This document shows positions 7,987 to 16,729 of a stretch of DNA of 49,863 nt, piece after piece. Source of the DNA: an archaeon. Lineage in GTDB: Archaea > Thermoproteota > Nitrososphaeria > Nitrososphaerales > CADDZS01. The stretch lies in NCBI GenBank assembly GCA_021792315.1, contig JAJYUX010000003.1:1-49863 (forward strand). The letters run 5' to 3'. Made by a program: the position numbers and the translations under genes. Numbering within the stretch: the stretch's first letter is position 1; every line of letters starts with the position of its first letter. Below the pieces are notes generated by a model that did no database searches, was not told the DNA's origin, and saw nothing but the letters and a program-made list of their open reading frames with translations.

Positions 7987-8739
7987 ATGGTGTACTCAAT
8001 CTACGGTGTAAAAGTAGGACAATCGCCGAACTGGTTCTTCAGCGGCATCCAACCAGTTTACAGGTCGGACGTAGGAAGGGATCAACCTGTTCCTTATCCA
8101 ATATGGGTTATCAAGGGAGAAAATAGAGTAGTTCTTGTCGATACCGCATTTGACACGGAGGTCACGGCTCCATGGCCAAAGACTGCAACAACATTCGGAA
8201 CGGAGCAGTCTTTGGCTGAAGCAGGTGTGGACACTTCCAAAGTAACTGATGTAATAATAACTCATATGCATGTTGATCATTTTACTGGATACACAAAATT
8301 CCCGCAGGCAAAGTTCTACATACAAAAGAAGGAACTGGATCATTGCCTAGGTAGTGTCAACACCTTTCCGAAAGTGTTTGGATTCCCGTTAAGAGCCGCC
8401 CAAGATACCATTGCGCTCATGCGCCATGGTCGATTGAGGGTTGTTGATGGAGATGAAGAGCTTTTCCCGGGATTGAAAGTGGTGCTTGCAGGCGGTCACA
8501 CACCGGGTCTACAGATGTTGGCAGTCGAAACGGAAAAAGGAACTGCGTTTCTTGCTAGCGACAACGCTTACTTGTATCATAATCTGAAGGAAGATCTTCC
8601 AGTGGGATATTACTGCAACTTGGTGGAGGCTGCCAGAGCTATTCGAATCGCAAAGAAGATAGCTTCTAGCGAAGACATGATCATCCCTGGGCACGACTAC
8701 ACTCTTTGGGGCGAGAAGAAAGTCGTGAAAGTATTCTAG
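7987..8739 (+). CDS. MBL-fold hydrolase resembling N-acyl homoserine lactonases
   Basis: 250 residues. The metal motif is complete: H93-M-H95-V-D97-H98, then GGHTPG, SDNAY and a C-terminal GHD. The N-terminal PIWVIKGENRVVLVDTAFDT is the usual first strand pair. The overall pattern resembles AhlA/AiiA-type lactonases and the broad archaeal hydrolases of this subfamily. A TATA-like CTTTATATG sits near 7949-7957, with ATG at 7987. It lies beside a CocE-like hydrolase and other catabolic enzymes, so a lactone or ester intermediate is at least as likely a substrate as a quorum signal (inference). Confidence 0.88.
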   Translation: MVYSIYGVKVGQSPNWFFSGIQPVYRSDVGRDQPVPYPIWVIKGENRVVLVDTAFDTEVTAPWPKTATTFGTEQSLAEAGVDTSKVTDVIITHMHVDHFTGYTKFPQAKFYIQKKELDHCLGSVNTFPKVFGFPLRAAQDTIALMRHGRLRVVDGDEELFPGLKVVLAGGHTPGLQMLAVETEKGTAFLASDNAYLYHNLKEDLPVGYYCNLVEAARAIRIAKKIASSEDMIIPGHDYTLWGEKKVVKVF

Positions 8740-8755
8740 GATTTGCTCTTCCCTT

Positions 8756-10516
8756 TCAAAGACTGCTTCTTGGAACCGAAGGAAGGAGCAAATATGAGGG
8801 ATGCTCAGAATCATGGTATATCCTGTGAACCACGGTCTTCCTAATTCCTACATGCCATGGATAATGGCTCAGTCCAATAGTAGGCGGTGCTATCTTCCAA
8901 TCACGAGAGAACGCGTGATCCATGTTCGAAATGACTAGTTTCAGTCTGTGACCTGCTTTGAAAACATTGGAGATTGGAGCCATCGAAATGGCATACTCGA
9001 TTATCTGATCTGGTGCAACCGGTTCCGCTTTCAAGTGAGGGTGATATGGTTCCCAGGGTTTAGATTTCTTCTCATCTAGTGCTCTGTGCGAGGCTTTGAG
9101 AAATCCTTTGGAGAGCTCTACTTCGCAATTTTCATCAAGGTAGTCTCGGAACGAAATAATCCAGTTTGTGTCGCTTTTATCAATTGAGGCGTGGAAATAG
9201 AATGCCATAGGACCAGTCAGTTCCAAATCGTTTGAAAGAGGAAGTGTCTTGTATTCCAAAGACTGAACAACTGGTGTCTCGCTCAAAGGTTGTTGAGCGA
9301 AAACATCGAACAGTCCTATTGAATCGTCAGACTCGTATGTGAGGTTTCTCCCTGGAATTATTGGCGGTTCCATCTGGAGAATACCTCTCGTTCTGAGGTG
9401 AGCTTTGATCCACTTCGTTCTTGAAAGCGGCCATTCACTTTCGTTCCTCCATTCGTTCTTCCCTCTGACGAAAATTGAGATAGGCGCTTCCTTCATGATG
9501 CCTGTATCCTTGCCCTTCAACCAATAATCGTACCAGCGAATGACCTCTTTGTTGAATTCGTCGTTCAGGGGTCTATCTTCGACCATTGGTTTGTCAATTT
9601 GGAGTTTCTTCGGGGCATTGATGCTATTGAAATTCCAAAAAGCACCATAAAGATGCATGTGAGCGAACGCCCACCATCCAGAGCGTGCGTAGAATGGAAC
9701 TTTTATTTTCTCGTATTTGGTTGTCGCAGATCTTTCCCAGTAAAACGGTCCATCGTTTTCGTAAATCAAGACATCTAATAGGTTTGGCGAAATCGTCGGG
9801 TTGTCGATCATATTGTAGAGTTCCGGATACATCGCATAATCAGAATCATCTTTGAGTGCCTCGATCTTTTGTCTGAACTTTGCAGATCCAAATTCTCTTT
9901 CAGCTACGGATGCGTAGTTCCTTCTAGCTAATCGCGTGTGATATAGATAGAGCAAGAAGGTCTGCATGATTCCGCCATGATGCGTTGTCTCTCTGTAAAA
10001 GTCAGCAACGGCGTTCCATGGCATAATAGCTTTGAGGTGAGGAGGCTGTTCTGCCGCGATCATAAGCTGAACCGTTCCGAAATAGGAGATGCCGACCATT
10101 CCGACATTCCCGTCACACCAGGGTTGCTTTGCAATCCACTCAATAAGGTCGTAGCCATCTCGCGCCTCTTCCTTGGAAATCCAACCCAAGTATTCGCCTT
10201 CCGACTTACCTGTACCTCTGGTGTCTGCGATTATGTGCGCGTAGCCGTTCGCAACAAGGTATTCTGGATTGCCGGCCTCGATTGGCGGAAGGTAAAGCGG
10301 AGTCCCCGGAGGCTGTGTTGGCATTTTGAGAGACTGAACTCCTTTGCCGTACGGAGACATTGCCAGCAGTGCCGGGAACCGGCCTTTGGCGTCGTCAGGC
10401 CGAAAGATATCAACGGCAACTTTGACGCCATCGCGCATTTGAACGTAAATATCCCTTTCAGATTTCATTTGTACAGTTATCTCTCCTGATTGGTTATACT
10501 GAAGCATATTAATCAC
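8756..10516 (-). CDS. CocE/NonD family (peptidase S15-like) serine hydrolase
   Basis: 586 residues. The alpha/beta-hydrolase core begins with MRDGVKVAVDIFRPDDAKGR. The nucleophile is Ser144 in GMVGISYFG (GxSYxG type) after ADTRGTGKSEG and WIAKQPWCDGNVG. The C-terminal jelly-roll domain of this family covers about 385-586 (for example GHRLKLVISNMDH). Family members hydrolyse esters, acylated amides or X-Pro peptides. No signal peptide is visible, so it is cytoplasmic. The start is uncertain: M17 (MKSERDIYVQ) at 10468 may be the true one. It diverges from the aldolase gene across a region with a 15-bp palindrome. Confidence 0.88.
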   Translation of the reverse strand: MINMLQYNQSGEITVQMKSERDIYVQMRDGVKVAVDIFRPDDAKGRFPALLAMSPYGKGVQSLKMPTQPPGTPLYLPPIEAGNPEYLVANGYAHIIADTRGTGKSEGEYLGWISKEEARDGYDLIEWIAKQPWCDGNVGMVGISYFGTVQLMIAAEQPPHLKAIMPWNAVADFYRETTHHGGIMQTFLLYLYHTRLARRNYASVAEREFGSAKFRQKIEALKDDSDYAMYPELYNMIDNPTISPNLLDVLIYENDGPFYWERSATTKYEKIKVPFYARSGWWAFAHMHLYGAFWNFNSINAPKKLQIDKPMVEDRPLNDEFNKEVIRWYDYWLKGKDTGIMKEAPISIFVRGKNEWRNESEWPLSRTKWIKAHLRTRGILQMEPPIIPGRNLTYESDDSIGLFDVFAQQPLSETPVVQSLEYKTLPLSNDLELTGPMAFYFHASIDKSDTNWIISFRDYLDENCEVELSKGFLKASHRALDEKKSKPWEPYHPHLKAEPVAPDQIIEYAISMAPISNVFKAGHRLKLVISNMDHAFSRDWKIAPPTIGLSHYPWHVGIRKTVVHRIYHDSEHPSYLLLPSVPRSSL

Positions 10517-10581
10517 AATTTAAGGTAAATGATTCGACTTTGATTACGTCGAACTCCGAAAACTAAAAGACAAGAATCAGC

Positions 10582-10596
10582 TATGACGGCGTCATA
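10582..10596. promoter_or_regulatory. 15-bp palindrome, candidate operator in divergent promoter region
   Basis: TATGACG-G-CGTCATA is a perfect inverted repeat with 7-bp arms and a 1-nt centre. It lies between the divergent CocE-like gene (start 10516 or 10468) and the aldolase gene (10650). A TATA-like GTATATTAA for the rightward gene follows at about 10625. A regulator controlling both genes is an inference; none is encoded next door. Confidence 0.45.
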
Positions 10597-10649
10597 AGAT
10601 GTTGCAATCAGAAGATCACAGCATCGTATATTAACTGGCGAATCTTTTT

Positions 10650-11423
10650 ATGAAGTCGAAATTGCCGGCCAAGGTTCCCGTTGGTAAATCGAAGCTTGTT
10701 GAATTGAAGGAAACACTCATAGCTGCATCACAGATTCTTTACGGCGAAAATCTGTGGGAATTCTGGGGCGAAGGTCATCCCAGCATGAGGATAGAAGGCA
10801 CTGAATACTTCTTGCTCCAAGGACACAGGCACGACCAAGGAATGGGAATGGGTGATGTCCGAAATGCCAACGATGTAAACGTCATGGATCTTGAAGGACG
10901 CGTCGTTGAGGGAAGAAATCCTCCTATGGACGAGACTTTCATCCATGCGGCGATTTACAAGGCTAGGCCAGGAGTAAATGGGGTGGCGTACACACATCCG
11001 ATCTACTCTAAAGTCTTGGCTTCGTCTGGACGCGACCTAAGAGCGGTACATCATTGGGCTTGGATCTTCGGGGAGCGAGTGCCTACGCTAGATACAAACG
11101 GACCAATACGTTCATGGGAGAAGGCCCAATTGATGATGAATGCGCTCGGAAAGAGAAACTCGCTGATGCTCTGGAATTCTCATGGAATCGTGACAGTGGG
11201 AAAAAGTGTAAAAGAGGCAGTCGTTCTGAACGTCATTTTCGAGAAGTCCGCAAAAGTCCAATACATGAGCGAACTCTTAGGAGAACCGAAAACTGTTGCA
11301 ACAAGAACACAAGAGCAGATTGATGCGTACGTTGACACGCGGGTGGAGATACTGTGGAATCATTTGGTGAGAAAACATTGGCATTTAGGAAGATCGCGAC
11401 ATAGAAACCGACCACGTGCTTAG
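10650..11423 (+). CDS. Class II aldolase/adducin family protein
   Basis: 257 residues. The order of elements matches the L-fuculose-phosphate-aldolase fold: a GNxSxR-like turn (EGHPSMRIEG), the acidic catalytic site region (PPMDETFIHAAIYKARPGV), the metal loop (GVAYTHPIYSKVLA) and the third metal ligand (LMLWNSHGIVTVG). The first His of the usual HxH metal pair is replaced by Tyr (YTH), while the second His, the C-terminal His and the Glu remain. Metal binding and specificity may therefore differ from sugar aldolases; decarboxylases and dehydratases of the same fold are alternatives. The ATG at 10650 has a TATA-like box about 21 nt upstream. Confidence 0.85.
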   Translation: MKSKLPAKVPVGKSKLVELKETLIAASQILYGENLWEFWGEGHPSMRIEGTEYFLLQGHRHDQGMGMGDVRNANDVNVMDLEGRVVEGRNPPMDETFIHAAIYKARPGVNGVAYTHPIYSKVLASSGRDLRAVHHWAWIFGERVPTLDTNGPIRSWEKAQLMMNALGKRNSLMLWNSHGIVTVGKSVKEAVVLNVIFEKSAKVQYMSELLGEPKTVATRTQEQIDAYVDTRVEILWNHLVRKHWHLGRSRHRNRPRA

Positions 11424-11692
11424 AATATTCGAACTTACACTATGGACTGATTTGTCTCGTCTGCCCGACCGTTTCTTTCTTCTTTACTCTTGCTGTACAT
11501 ACTATCGTATATGTTCTATTCTCTAAAAGTCCATCGGCCGACTCCGAGAATCTCTTGGCTGTCTCCGGGTAACTCATTCAGATACTTGGAGAAACAAAGG
11601 TTACAATGATGTGATGATATTCTGGCCAATGAAGGAGGCTTGAGAAAGCTTAATGTCACTCCTTGATTGCCCCAATGATCTGACTTTCAGAA

Positions 11693-12655
11693 TTGAAGTA
11701 TCTCATATTCGGTGGTTCTGGATTCATTGGATCAAACCTACTGGAGGAGCTTGGTCAAGAAGGAGAAGATGCTGTTGTTTTTGATGCGCAACCGGATCCT
11801 GAAGGACTAGCTGTTGGAAAAAATGTGAAAGTTGTCAAGGGAGACATTGCAGACTTCAACGACGTTTTGAGCGCCATAGCAGAACACAAACCCGACTACG
11901 TTGTTGATCTAGTTTCGATAATGTCTAGTGCCCCTAAAGTAAACGACGAGAATAATCGGCCGTGGCCTGCTATCGAAGCTCACTCGAAGGGATTGTACAA
12001 CATTCTTGAAACGGCTCGAGTGGTGCCGATCAAGAGGACGATCTGGGCAAGTAGTGTAGCGGTCTACGGTGCATCGAATTCTCCCACTCCTTGGAATGAA
12101 GATTCGATTAGCGCGCCTGACACTGTATACGGGATAGCAAAGAGATTGAACGAATTCATGGGCGAATATTATTTTTCGAGATACAGAATTGATTCAGTGG
12201 GACTGAGATTCACATTTGTCTATGGTCCAAGAATGTTTAGGGTACGATCTGCGGGTAGGAAAAGCACTGCTTACGCATTCATCGAGGAACTTTTCAGCAA
12301 GGGACTGACTCAGGAGAAAGTCACCGTGTTTGGATTGAAACGAACTCAGGACTGGCTGTACGCTCGTGATGCTGCAAGATCCATAATATTGGCAGCAAGA
12401 AGCAAGACTCTCACCAAGCGCTATTATCAAATGTCAGGTTCAAGGAGACAAGCAGGTCAAATGGTGGAAGCTGCGCAAAAAATGTTGCCAAATCTAAGAA
12501 TCGAAATCCTTGACAAGGAAAACGAGCTTGCGGGACGCATGGGAGGCGCAAATTATGATTATTCATCAGCGAAGAAAGAATTTGGATATGAACCAAAGTA
12601 CTCCATCGAAGAGGGAATCCGTCTAACCATGGAATACTACAGGAACAGACAGTGA
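11693..12655 (+). CDS. NAD-dependent epimerase/dehydratase (extended SDR), tandem copy 1
   Basis: 320 residues starting at a TTG. The Rossmann motif FGGSGFIGSN begins at residue 6, which fixes the start because no ATG is available nearby. Active-site features: ASSVAVYG (Ser/Thr of the triad) and Y-GIA-K in DTVYGIAKRLNE. The C-terminal region TQDWLYARDAARSIILAA is the usual nucleotide-sugar epimerase segment. The substrate is unknown; UDP-sugar epimerases, dTDP-sugar enzymes and aldose-type dehydrogenases share this pattern. The next gene is a diverged tandem paralog about 130 bp downstream, so the pair probably acts in one pathway. Confidence 0.88.
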   Translation: MKYLIFGGSGFIGSNLLEELGQEGEDAVVFDAQPDPEGLAVGKNVKVVKGDIADFNDVLSAIAEHKPDYVVDLVSIMSSAPKVNDENNRPWPAIEAHSKGLYNILETARVVPIKRTIWASSVAVYGASNSPTPWNEDSISAPDTVYGIAKRLNEFMGEYYFSRYRIDSVGLRFTFVYGPRMFRVRSAGRKSTAYAFIEELFSKGLTQEKVTVFGLKRTQDWLYARDAARSIILAARSKTLTKRYYQMSGSRRQAGQMVEAAQKMLPNLRIEILDKENELAGRMGGANYDYSSAKKEFGYEPKYSIEEGIRLTMEYYRNRQ

Positions 12656-12785
12656 TTGGAAAGAGCCTCGCAATCCGAACTCTGCCAGTATCTGCTATCT
12701 GGTTTCGCAAGAGTCTCGCGATGCCATGAATGCTTATGTACGCTTGCTATTTCTGTTCCCTATAGATCTTTCAGAGGACTATCAA

Positions 12786-13808
12786 ATGGCATATTTTGTT
12801 ATTGGGGGAACCGGATTCATAGGCCCGTATGTCGTCAAGGAATTGCTTGATCACGGAGAACAAGTGATTGTGGGAGACTGGTTGCCCGACCCTACTGGCT
12901 TGGAGCATTTGGGATTGGACAAAGTGAAAGTGGTAAGGGTGGATATTCTGGATTATGCCAGCCTTCTCAGTGTGTTGAAAGAGAATCACGTGACTCATAT
13001 TGCGAACCTAGCTAACGCGAGAGAGTTGTCCAAAATGGAACCAAAGGAACAAAGAGCTGCCCGCGGTGGGGGATGGACAGGAATCAGAGTGAACATAGAC
13101 GGAACGAGGAATGTGTTCGAAGCTGCTAGAATTCTCGAAATTGAGAGAGTTGTATTTGTTAGTTCCACTGGCGTTTACGGGGATTTGCCCCCGTTAGGGC
13201 GTCCTCTTAATGAGGACGATCCTACTGCCCCGGTGCTGACTGGCTATGCTGCCAAAAGAATTGGAGAGATGATATGTCAAGAATACAATGAACTCTATGA
13301 TCTGGATTGCCTTACAGTAAGGTTTGGAGGGCAGGTTTATGGTCCGAGATTATTCAGAGAAAGGTCAGGCCAGAAGGCCCTCTACCCGGATAGACTCTTC
13401 GATGCTATAGTTGATCTATTCGAGAATGGCGCACTCGGAAGGAGTTGCAGAGTTACAGAACCTGATTATATCAAATCTTGGCTTTACGTAAAGGATGCTG
13501 GTCGAGCAGTTTACTCAGGTTTTACGGCAAAGAACCCACAACATAGGCTATACAACGCTGCCGGGTTCGTTCACACAAATAGAGAGGTGGCGGAAATGGT
13601 CAAACGCAATGTCAAGGACTGCAAGATTGATTATGTCCAAAGCAGCGTACCCAGATGGGATAAAAGAATTCAGCCGGGCTGGAAGCATGCTTACGATCTG
13701 TCGCGAATAAGAGCCGAGCTGGGTTGGGAACCTGTCTGGGATATTGATAGATCCGTTGTAGAGTGGGTAAATTACCAACGCAAACTTTCTGGACTTGCTC
13801 CGGCATAG
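12786..13808 (+). CDS. NAD-dependent epimerase/dehydratase (extended SDR), tandem copy 2
   Basis: About 340 residues from the ATG at 12786, which puts the Rossmann motif VIGGTGFIGPYV at the N-terminus. A longer in-frame start at 12726 would add 20 unneeded residues. Triad: VSSTGVYGD and Y-AA-K in TGYAAKRIGE. The C-terminus has SWLYVKDAGRAVYSGF and the ending ELGWEPVWDIDRSV typical of sugar SDRs. It is clearly homologous to copy 1 but diverged. Its 3' end faces the second cysteine hydrolase gene with a 14-nt gap. Confidence 0.88.
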   Translation: MAYFVIGGTGFIGPYVVKELLDHGEQVIVGDWLPDPTGLEHLGLDKVKVVRVDILDYASLLSVLKENHVTHIANLANARELSKMEPKEQRAARGGGWTGIRVNIDGTRNVFEAARILEIERVVFVSSTGVYGDLPPLGRPLNEDDPTAPVLTGYAAKRIGEMICQEYNELYDLDCLTVRFGGQVYGPRLFRERSGQKALYPDRLFDAIVDLFENGALGRSCRVTEPDYIKSWLYVKDAGRAVYSGFTAKNPQHRLYNAAGFVHTNREVAEMVKRNVKDCKIDYVQSSVPRWDKRIQPGWKHAYDLSRIRAELGWEPVWDIDRSVVEWVNYQRKLSGLAPA

Positions 13809-13822
13809 CGAAACTGACTAGT

Positions 13823-14515
13823 TTATGATCTGGATACTCTATGAGCATCCACTGCTAAATTTGCAACCCCTAATGCCTTGAGTACCTTATCAGAAGGTGC
13901 CACATATCCGAAATATCCCTCCAGATTTAGCAGACTTGACTCGTGCACACCGTGCGAGTCCGAAGTTGCCACACAATCACTTACTGTGACGGTCAGGAAA
14001 TCAAGCATGAAGGCATGTCTGGCCGTGCTCTCGACACAGACATTAGTGGCGTTCCCTGTAACAAGGACGTTCTTGATCCCTTTGATACGCAGCATAAGCT
14101 CCAAATCTGTTTGGACGAAGGAACTGTATCTGTGTTTGATTACGACAGGTTCATCTAAGTTTGGCTGCAATTCATCTACAATTTCGGCACCTGTCGACCC
14201 GAGGGCACACAAAGCGTCAGCGGGGTGACGATTTGTTTGGTTCAGCAGAATTCCAGAATCGTCGACCAGTCTACTGGTCCACACTTCCGAGTCGGTATGC
14301 TTCGAGTGAATTGTCTTTATGAAAATGCTTGTGATTCCATTTCTTCTGGTAAAGTCAAGGAGTTCAGCAATTTTGGGAATTATGTGCATGACATTTTTCA
14401 TGTCCCTCCCTCTTACTCTTCCAAAGTACCCGTCTTGCCTGCAAAAGTCATTTTGCATATCAATAATCAAAAGTGCTGTTTCATTTGGTTTCAATTGAGG
14501 TAGTGGTTTCGGCAT
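13823..14515 (-). CDS. Isochorismatase-family cysteine hydrolase, copy 2
   Basis: 230 residues with the catalytic triad Asp19 (LLIIDMQNDFC), Lys (VVIKHRYSSF) and Cys (VTGNATNVCVESTARHAF). It is a diverged paralog of the enzyme at 5108-5788. A role in C-N hydrolysis (carbamoyl, ureido or amide substrates) is the family expectation; true isochorismatase activity is unlikely in this setting. It ends 14 nt from the convergent SDR gene. Its upstream region carries the inverted repeats described at 14563-14584 and 14682-14701. Confidence 0.9.
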   Translation of the reverse strand: MPKPLPQLKPNETALLIIDMQNDFCRQDGYFGRVRGRDMKNVMHIIPKIAELLDFTRRNGITSIFIKTIHSKHTDSEVWTSRLVDDSGILLNQTNRHPADALCALGSTGAEIVDELQPNLDEPVVIKHRYSSFVQTDLELMLRIKGIKNVLVTGNATNVCVESTARHAFMLDFLTVTVSDCVATSDSHGVHESSLLNLEGYFGYVAPSDKVLKALGVANLAVDAHRVSRS

Positions 14516-14562
14516 TTTCGGTCTCCCTCCAAAAGTAGGGAGAGTGTTATTAATTAGCTTTG

Positions 14563-14584
14563 AATCTCTCGAATTAGAGAGATT
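14563..14584. repeat. Perfect 8-bp inverted repeat (candidate operator)
   Basis: AATCTCTC-gaatta-GAGAGATT, with perfect arms and a 6-nt spacer, lies about 48 nt upstream of the leftward cysteine hydrolase start. It is a candidate regulator site for that gene; a TATA-like TTAATTA sits between the two. Confidence 0.4.
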
Positions 14585-14681
14585 GGCAATTTTCTCGGAC
14601 TCCGCCCGTCCGAAGCGGCATTTACAAATCGAGATTTCGGAGTATTTTTTCTACGCACTCATCCCAATTCGTTTTTATCCT

Positions 14682-14701
14682 AATTATCAAGCTTGATAAT
14701 T
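14682..14701. promoter_or_regulatory. Perfect 20-bp palindrome upstream of the radical SAM gene
   Basis: AATTATCAAGCTTGATAATT is a perfect 20-bp palindrome 60 nt upstream of the radical SAM ATG (14761) and just after a T-rich stretch (GTTTTTATCC). This symmetry and length are typical of a dimeric regulator's operator. No repressor gene is adjacent. Confidence 0.5.
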
Positions 14702-14760
14702 GACACTGCGCTTTTGGAGCTAGCAATCTGAAGGCAAGTGGACAAATAGGCGGTCGACAT

Positions 14761-15843
14761 ATGCACTACTTCGTTACACTTACAAAAGAGTGTAATCTTC
14801 GATGCAGCTATTGTGGGGGAGGCAGCGACACTCCACCAAAGGAGATAAAGTACTCAATCGATGACCTCAAATCCTTCTTGTCAACCGATTCCAGTCCAGT
14901 AGTAGAGTTCTATGGAGGGGAGCCACTCCTTCGTATTCAGACTCTGGAGAGAATTATGGATGAGATAAGTGCAAGATTCATCCTCCAGACTAACGGCTTT
15001 TTTCTAGATCGACTTGAAGTTGAATACTTGCAGAAATTTCATACAATTCTGGCATCGATCGACGGGACCATTGAAGTTACTGACTCTGCCAGAGGGAAAG
15101 GGGTCGGAGAACGGATTCTTCGGAATATCACGCTCATTAAAGAAAGAGGCTTCAAGGGCGATCTTGTAGCAAGAATGACAGTTCGCAAAGGAACTGATGT
15201 TTTCGATAATGTGCGCTACCTTCTGAGTACGGGGCTCTTTGATCATGTGCATTGGCAACTTGACTTCACTATATTTTGGCAATCAGGGGAGGACGATGAG
15301 TCAGGACCAGAAGGCTGGTTGGAGTCATATAATTCGGGTGTTCGCTCGTTGGCGAATTATTGGATAAGTGAAATGTATGATTCAGGAAAGGTTCTTGGAA
15401 TCGTTCCGTTTGTCGGTTTGATGAATTCATTGCTTTCGGGGCGACCATCTAGTTTGAGGTGCGGTGCCGGTATTGATTGTTTCACAGTTATGCCGGACGG
15501 GCGTATCTCAGCGTGCCCTGTTTCAATTGATTACGACTTCTCAATCTTGGGCACTATATTTGAAAACACTCCACACTCGCTTTGTCACAGAGTGAGCGTC
15601 GGCGAACCTTGCATATCATGTGACATATACAGTCTTTGTGGCGGACGGTGTCTTCTTGTTAACAAGTCTCAGCAAATGCTTCAACAAGATGGCTTCTACA
15701 ACATTTGCTCCACTGTGTTGCAGCTCACAAATGAAATGAAAAAATGTCTTCCTGTTGTTCAGAGTTTGATAGAGGATCACAGAATCAAGAGATCTGATTT
15801 CGAGTACCCTACGTTAAACAACGGTTGCGAAATAATCCCATAA
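14761..15843 (+). CDS. Radical SAM/SPASM enzyme, putative peptide-modifying (AF1577-like)
   Basis: 360 residues. The N-terminal LTKECNLRCSYCGG has the radical SAM cluster cysteines C11, C15 and C18 almost at the start; VVEFYGGEPLL is the SAM-binding GGE motif. The C-terminal half is SPASM-like: CGAGIDCFTVMPDGRISACP, then EPCISCDIYSLCGGRCL, giving enough Cys for two auxiliary clusters. This short-N-terminus pattern fits the archaeal group annotated as putative peptide-modifying radical SAM enzyme, AF1577 family. SPASM enzymes usually modify ribosomal peptides or protein residues. I found no plausible precursor peptide in the 245 nt upstream or immediately downstream, so the target is unknown. 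The upstream palindrome suggests regulated expression. Confidence 0.85.
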   Translation: MHYFVTLTKECNLRCSYCGGGSDTPPKEIKYSIDDLKSFLSTDSSPVVEFYGGEPLLRIQTLERIMDEISARFILQTNGFFLDRLEVEYLQKFHTILASIDGTIEVTDSARGKGVGERILRNITLIKERGFKGDLVARMTVRKGTDVFDNVRYLLSTGLFDHVHWQLDFTIFWQSGEDDESGPEGWLESYNSGVRSLANYWISEMYDSGKVLGIVPFVGLMNSLLSGRPSSLRCGAGIDCFTVMPDGRISACPVSIDYDFSILGTIFENTPHSLCHRVSVGEPCISCDIYSLCGGRCLLVNKSQQMLQQDGFYNICSTVLQLTNEMKKCLPVVQSLIEDHRIKRSDFEYPTLNNGCEIIP

Positions 15844-15915
15844 GGCCGCACGCATTACTCATAGAGCTCAGCGTGTCTCATTTCGACATAAATAGAACTA
15901 TAGCAAGAGTGTGTC

Positions 15916-16600
15916 TTGAACATTCCTTTTGATGGACTTTCAGATTTTATTGACGCTCTTGAGCGAGATAGCGAGCTAAAGCGAATAACTGCGGCCGTAG
16001 ATCTAGAGCTTGAGATTGAGGAAATACTTAGGCGCGGAATGTACGAGAGGAAATTTCCCCTTCTGTTTGAAAACATAAAAGGTTACAGTCTTCTAGTGGC
16101 GGGGAATTTGTTCGGCTCAAAGAAGAATGAGAATTACTCTGGAAATATGCAGGTCTAGTCAAGATTCTTCTGAGCATTTTGCTGGTTTTTAGACTCTTGG
16201 AAGAAGAGTCGCTGAACTAATCCCTGCTTACTTGCCCCACGAATTTCCTTGATAAAATCAGATCGCTTCCGAAATTGACAGAGATTGCGGGGGGTTCGCT
16301 CCGAAGGTTGTCAACACTGGACCAATTTGTGAAATCATCGAGACAAGTAATCCATCCTTGTCGTTCTTACCTCCATGAAGAGCTGGCATTGCGATGGAGG
16401 ACGGTTCATCACGATTGGTTTCGCTGTCACGAAGAATTCAGAGACCCAACAAAGAGACATGGGTGTTTACCGAATGCAAATCTTCGGGCAATATGCAGTC
16501 ATAGTGCGACGATTGCGAATCTTGATGGAACTAATAATTTTCACGGTGTCCTTCTCACGGGGACAAAAGCTGTCATGCTGGTTATCTGCCGCTAGTACGT
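15916..16600 (+). pseudogene. Decayed UbiD-family decarboxylase (several frameshifts and deletion)
   Basis: From a TTG at 15916 the sequence reads DFIDALERDSELKRITAAVD, then EIEEILRR, FPLLFENIKGYSLLVAGNLF and GSK, the conserved N-terminus of UbiD decarboxylases, then a stop at 16156. The homology continues in other frames: TLGRRVAELI (near 16193), LDKIRSLPKLTEIA (near 16249), FAPKVVNTGPICEIIE (near 16300), and DGGRFITIGFAVTKNSETQQ with MGVYRMQIFG (near 16395-16480). At least four frame changes occur and the C-terminal catalytic half is gone. UbiD enzymes need prenylated FMN to decarboxylate aromatic or alpha,beta-unsaturated acids. An intact gene with its UbiX partner may exist elsewhere. Confidence 0.85.
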
Positions 16601-16729
16601 GACCGCTTAAACAGGAGGAAAACTTGGGACCCGACGAGAAAGCGCACTGCGCATTCAAAGAATAACCCTTCTCGGAAAAGTGTAAATTGTCATTTAGACT
16701 TCGAAAATGGGCCAAGGGAAGTACGAGAA

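Noticed and set aside
11611..11683. Possible C/D-box RNA (GTGATGA at 11611 and CTGA at 11680)
   Set aside because: The spacing of about 70 nt is long and no convincing internal D'/C' pair or complementary guide was found.
14516..14760. Short precursor peptide for the radical SAM enzyme
   Set aside because: Only frames of 15 codons or fewer with a start codon were seen on either strand of this spacer.
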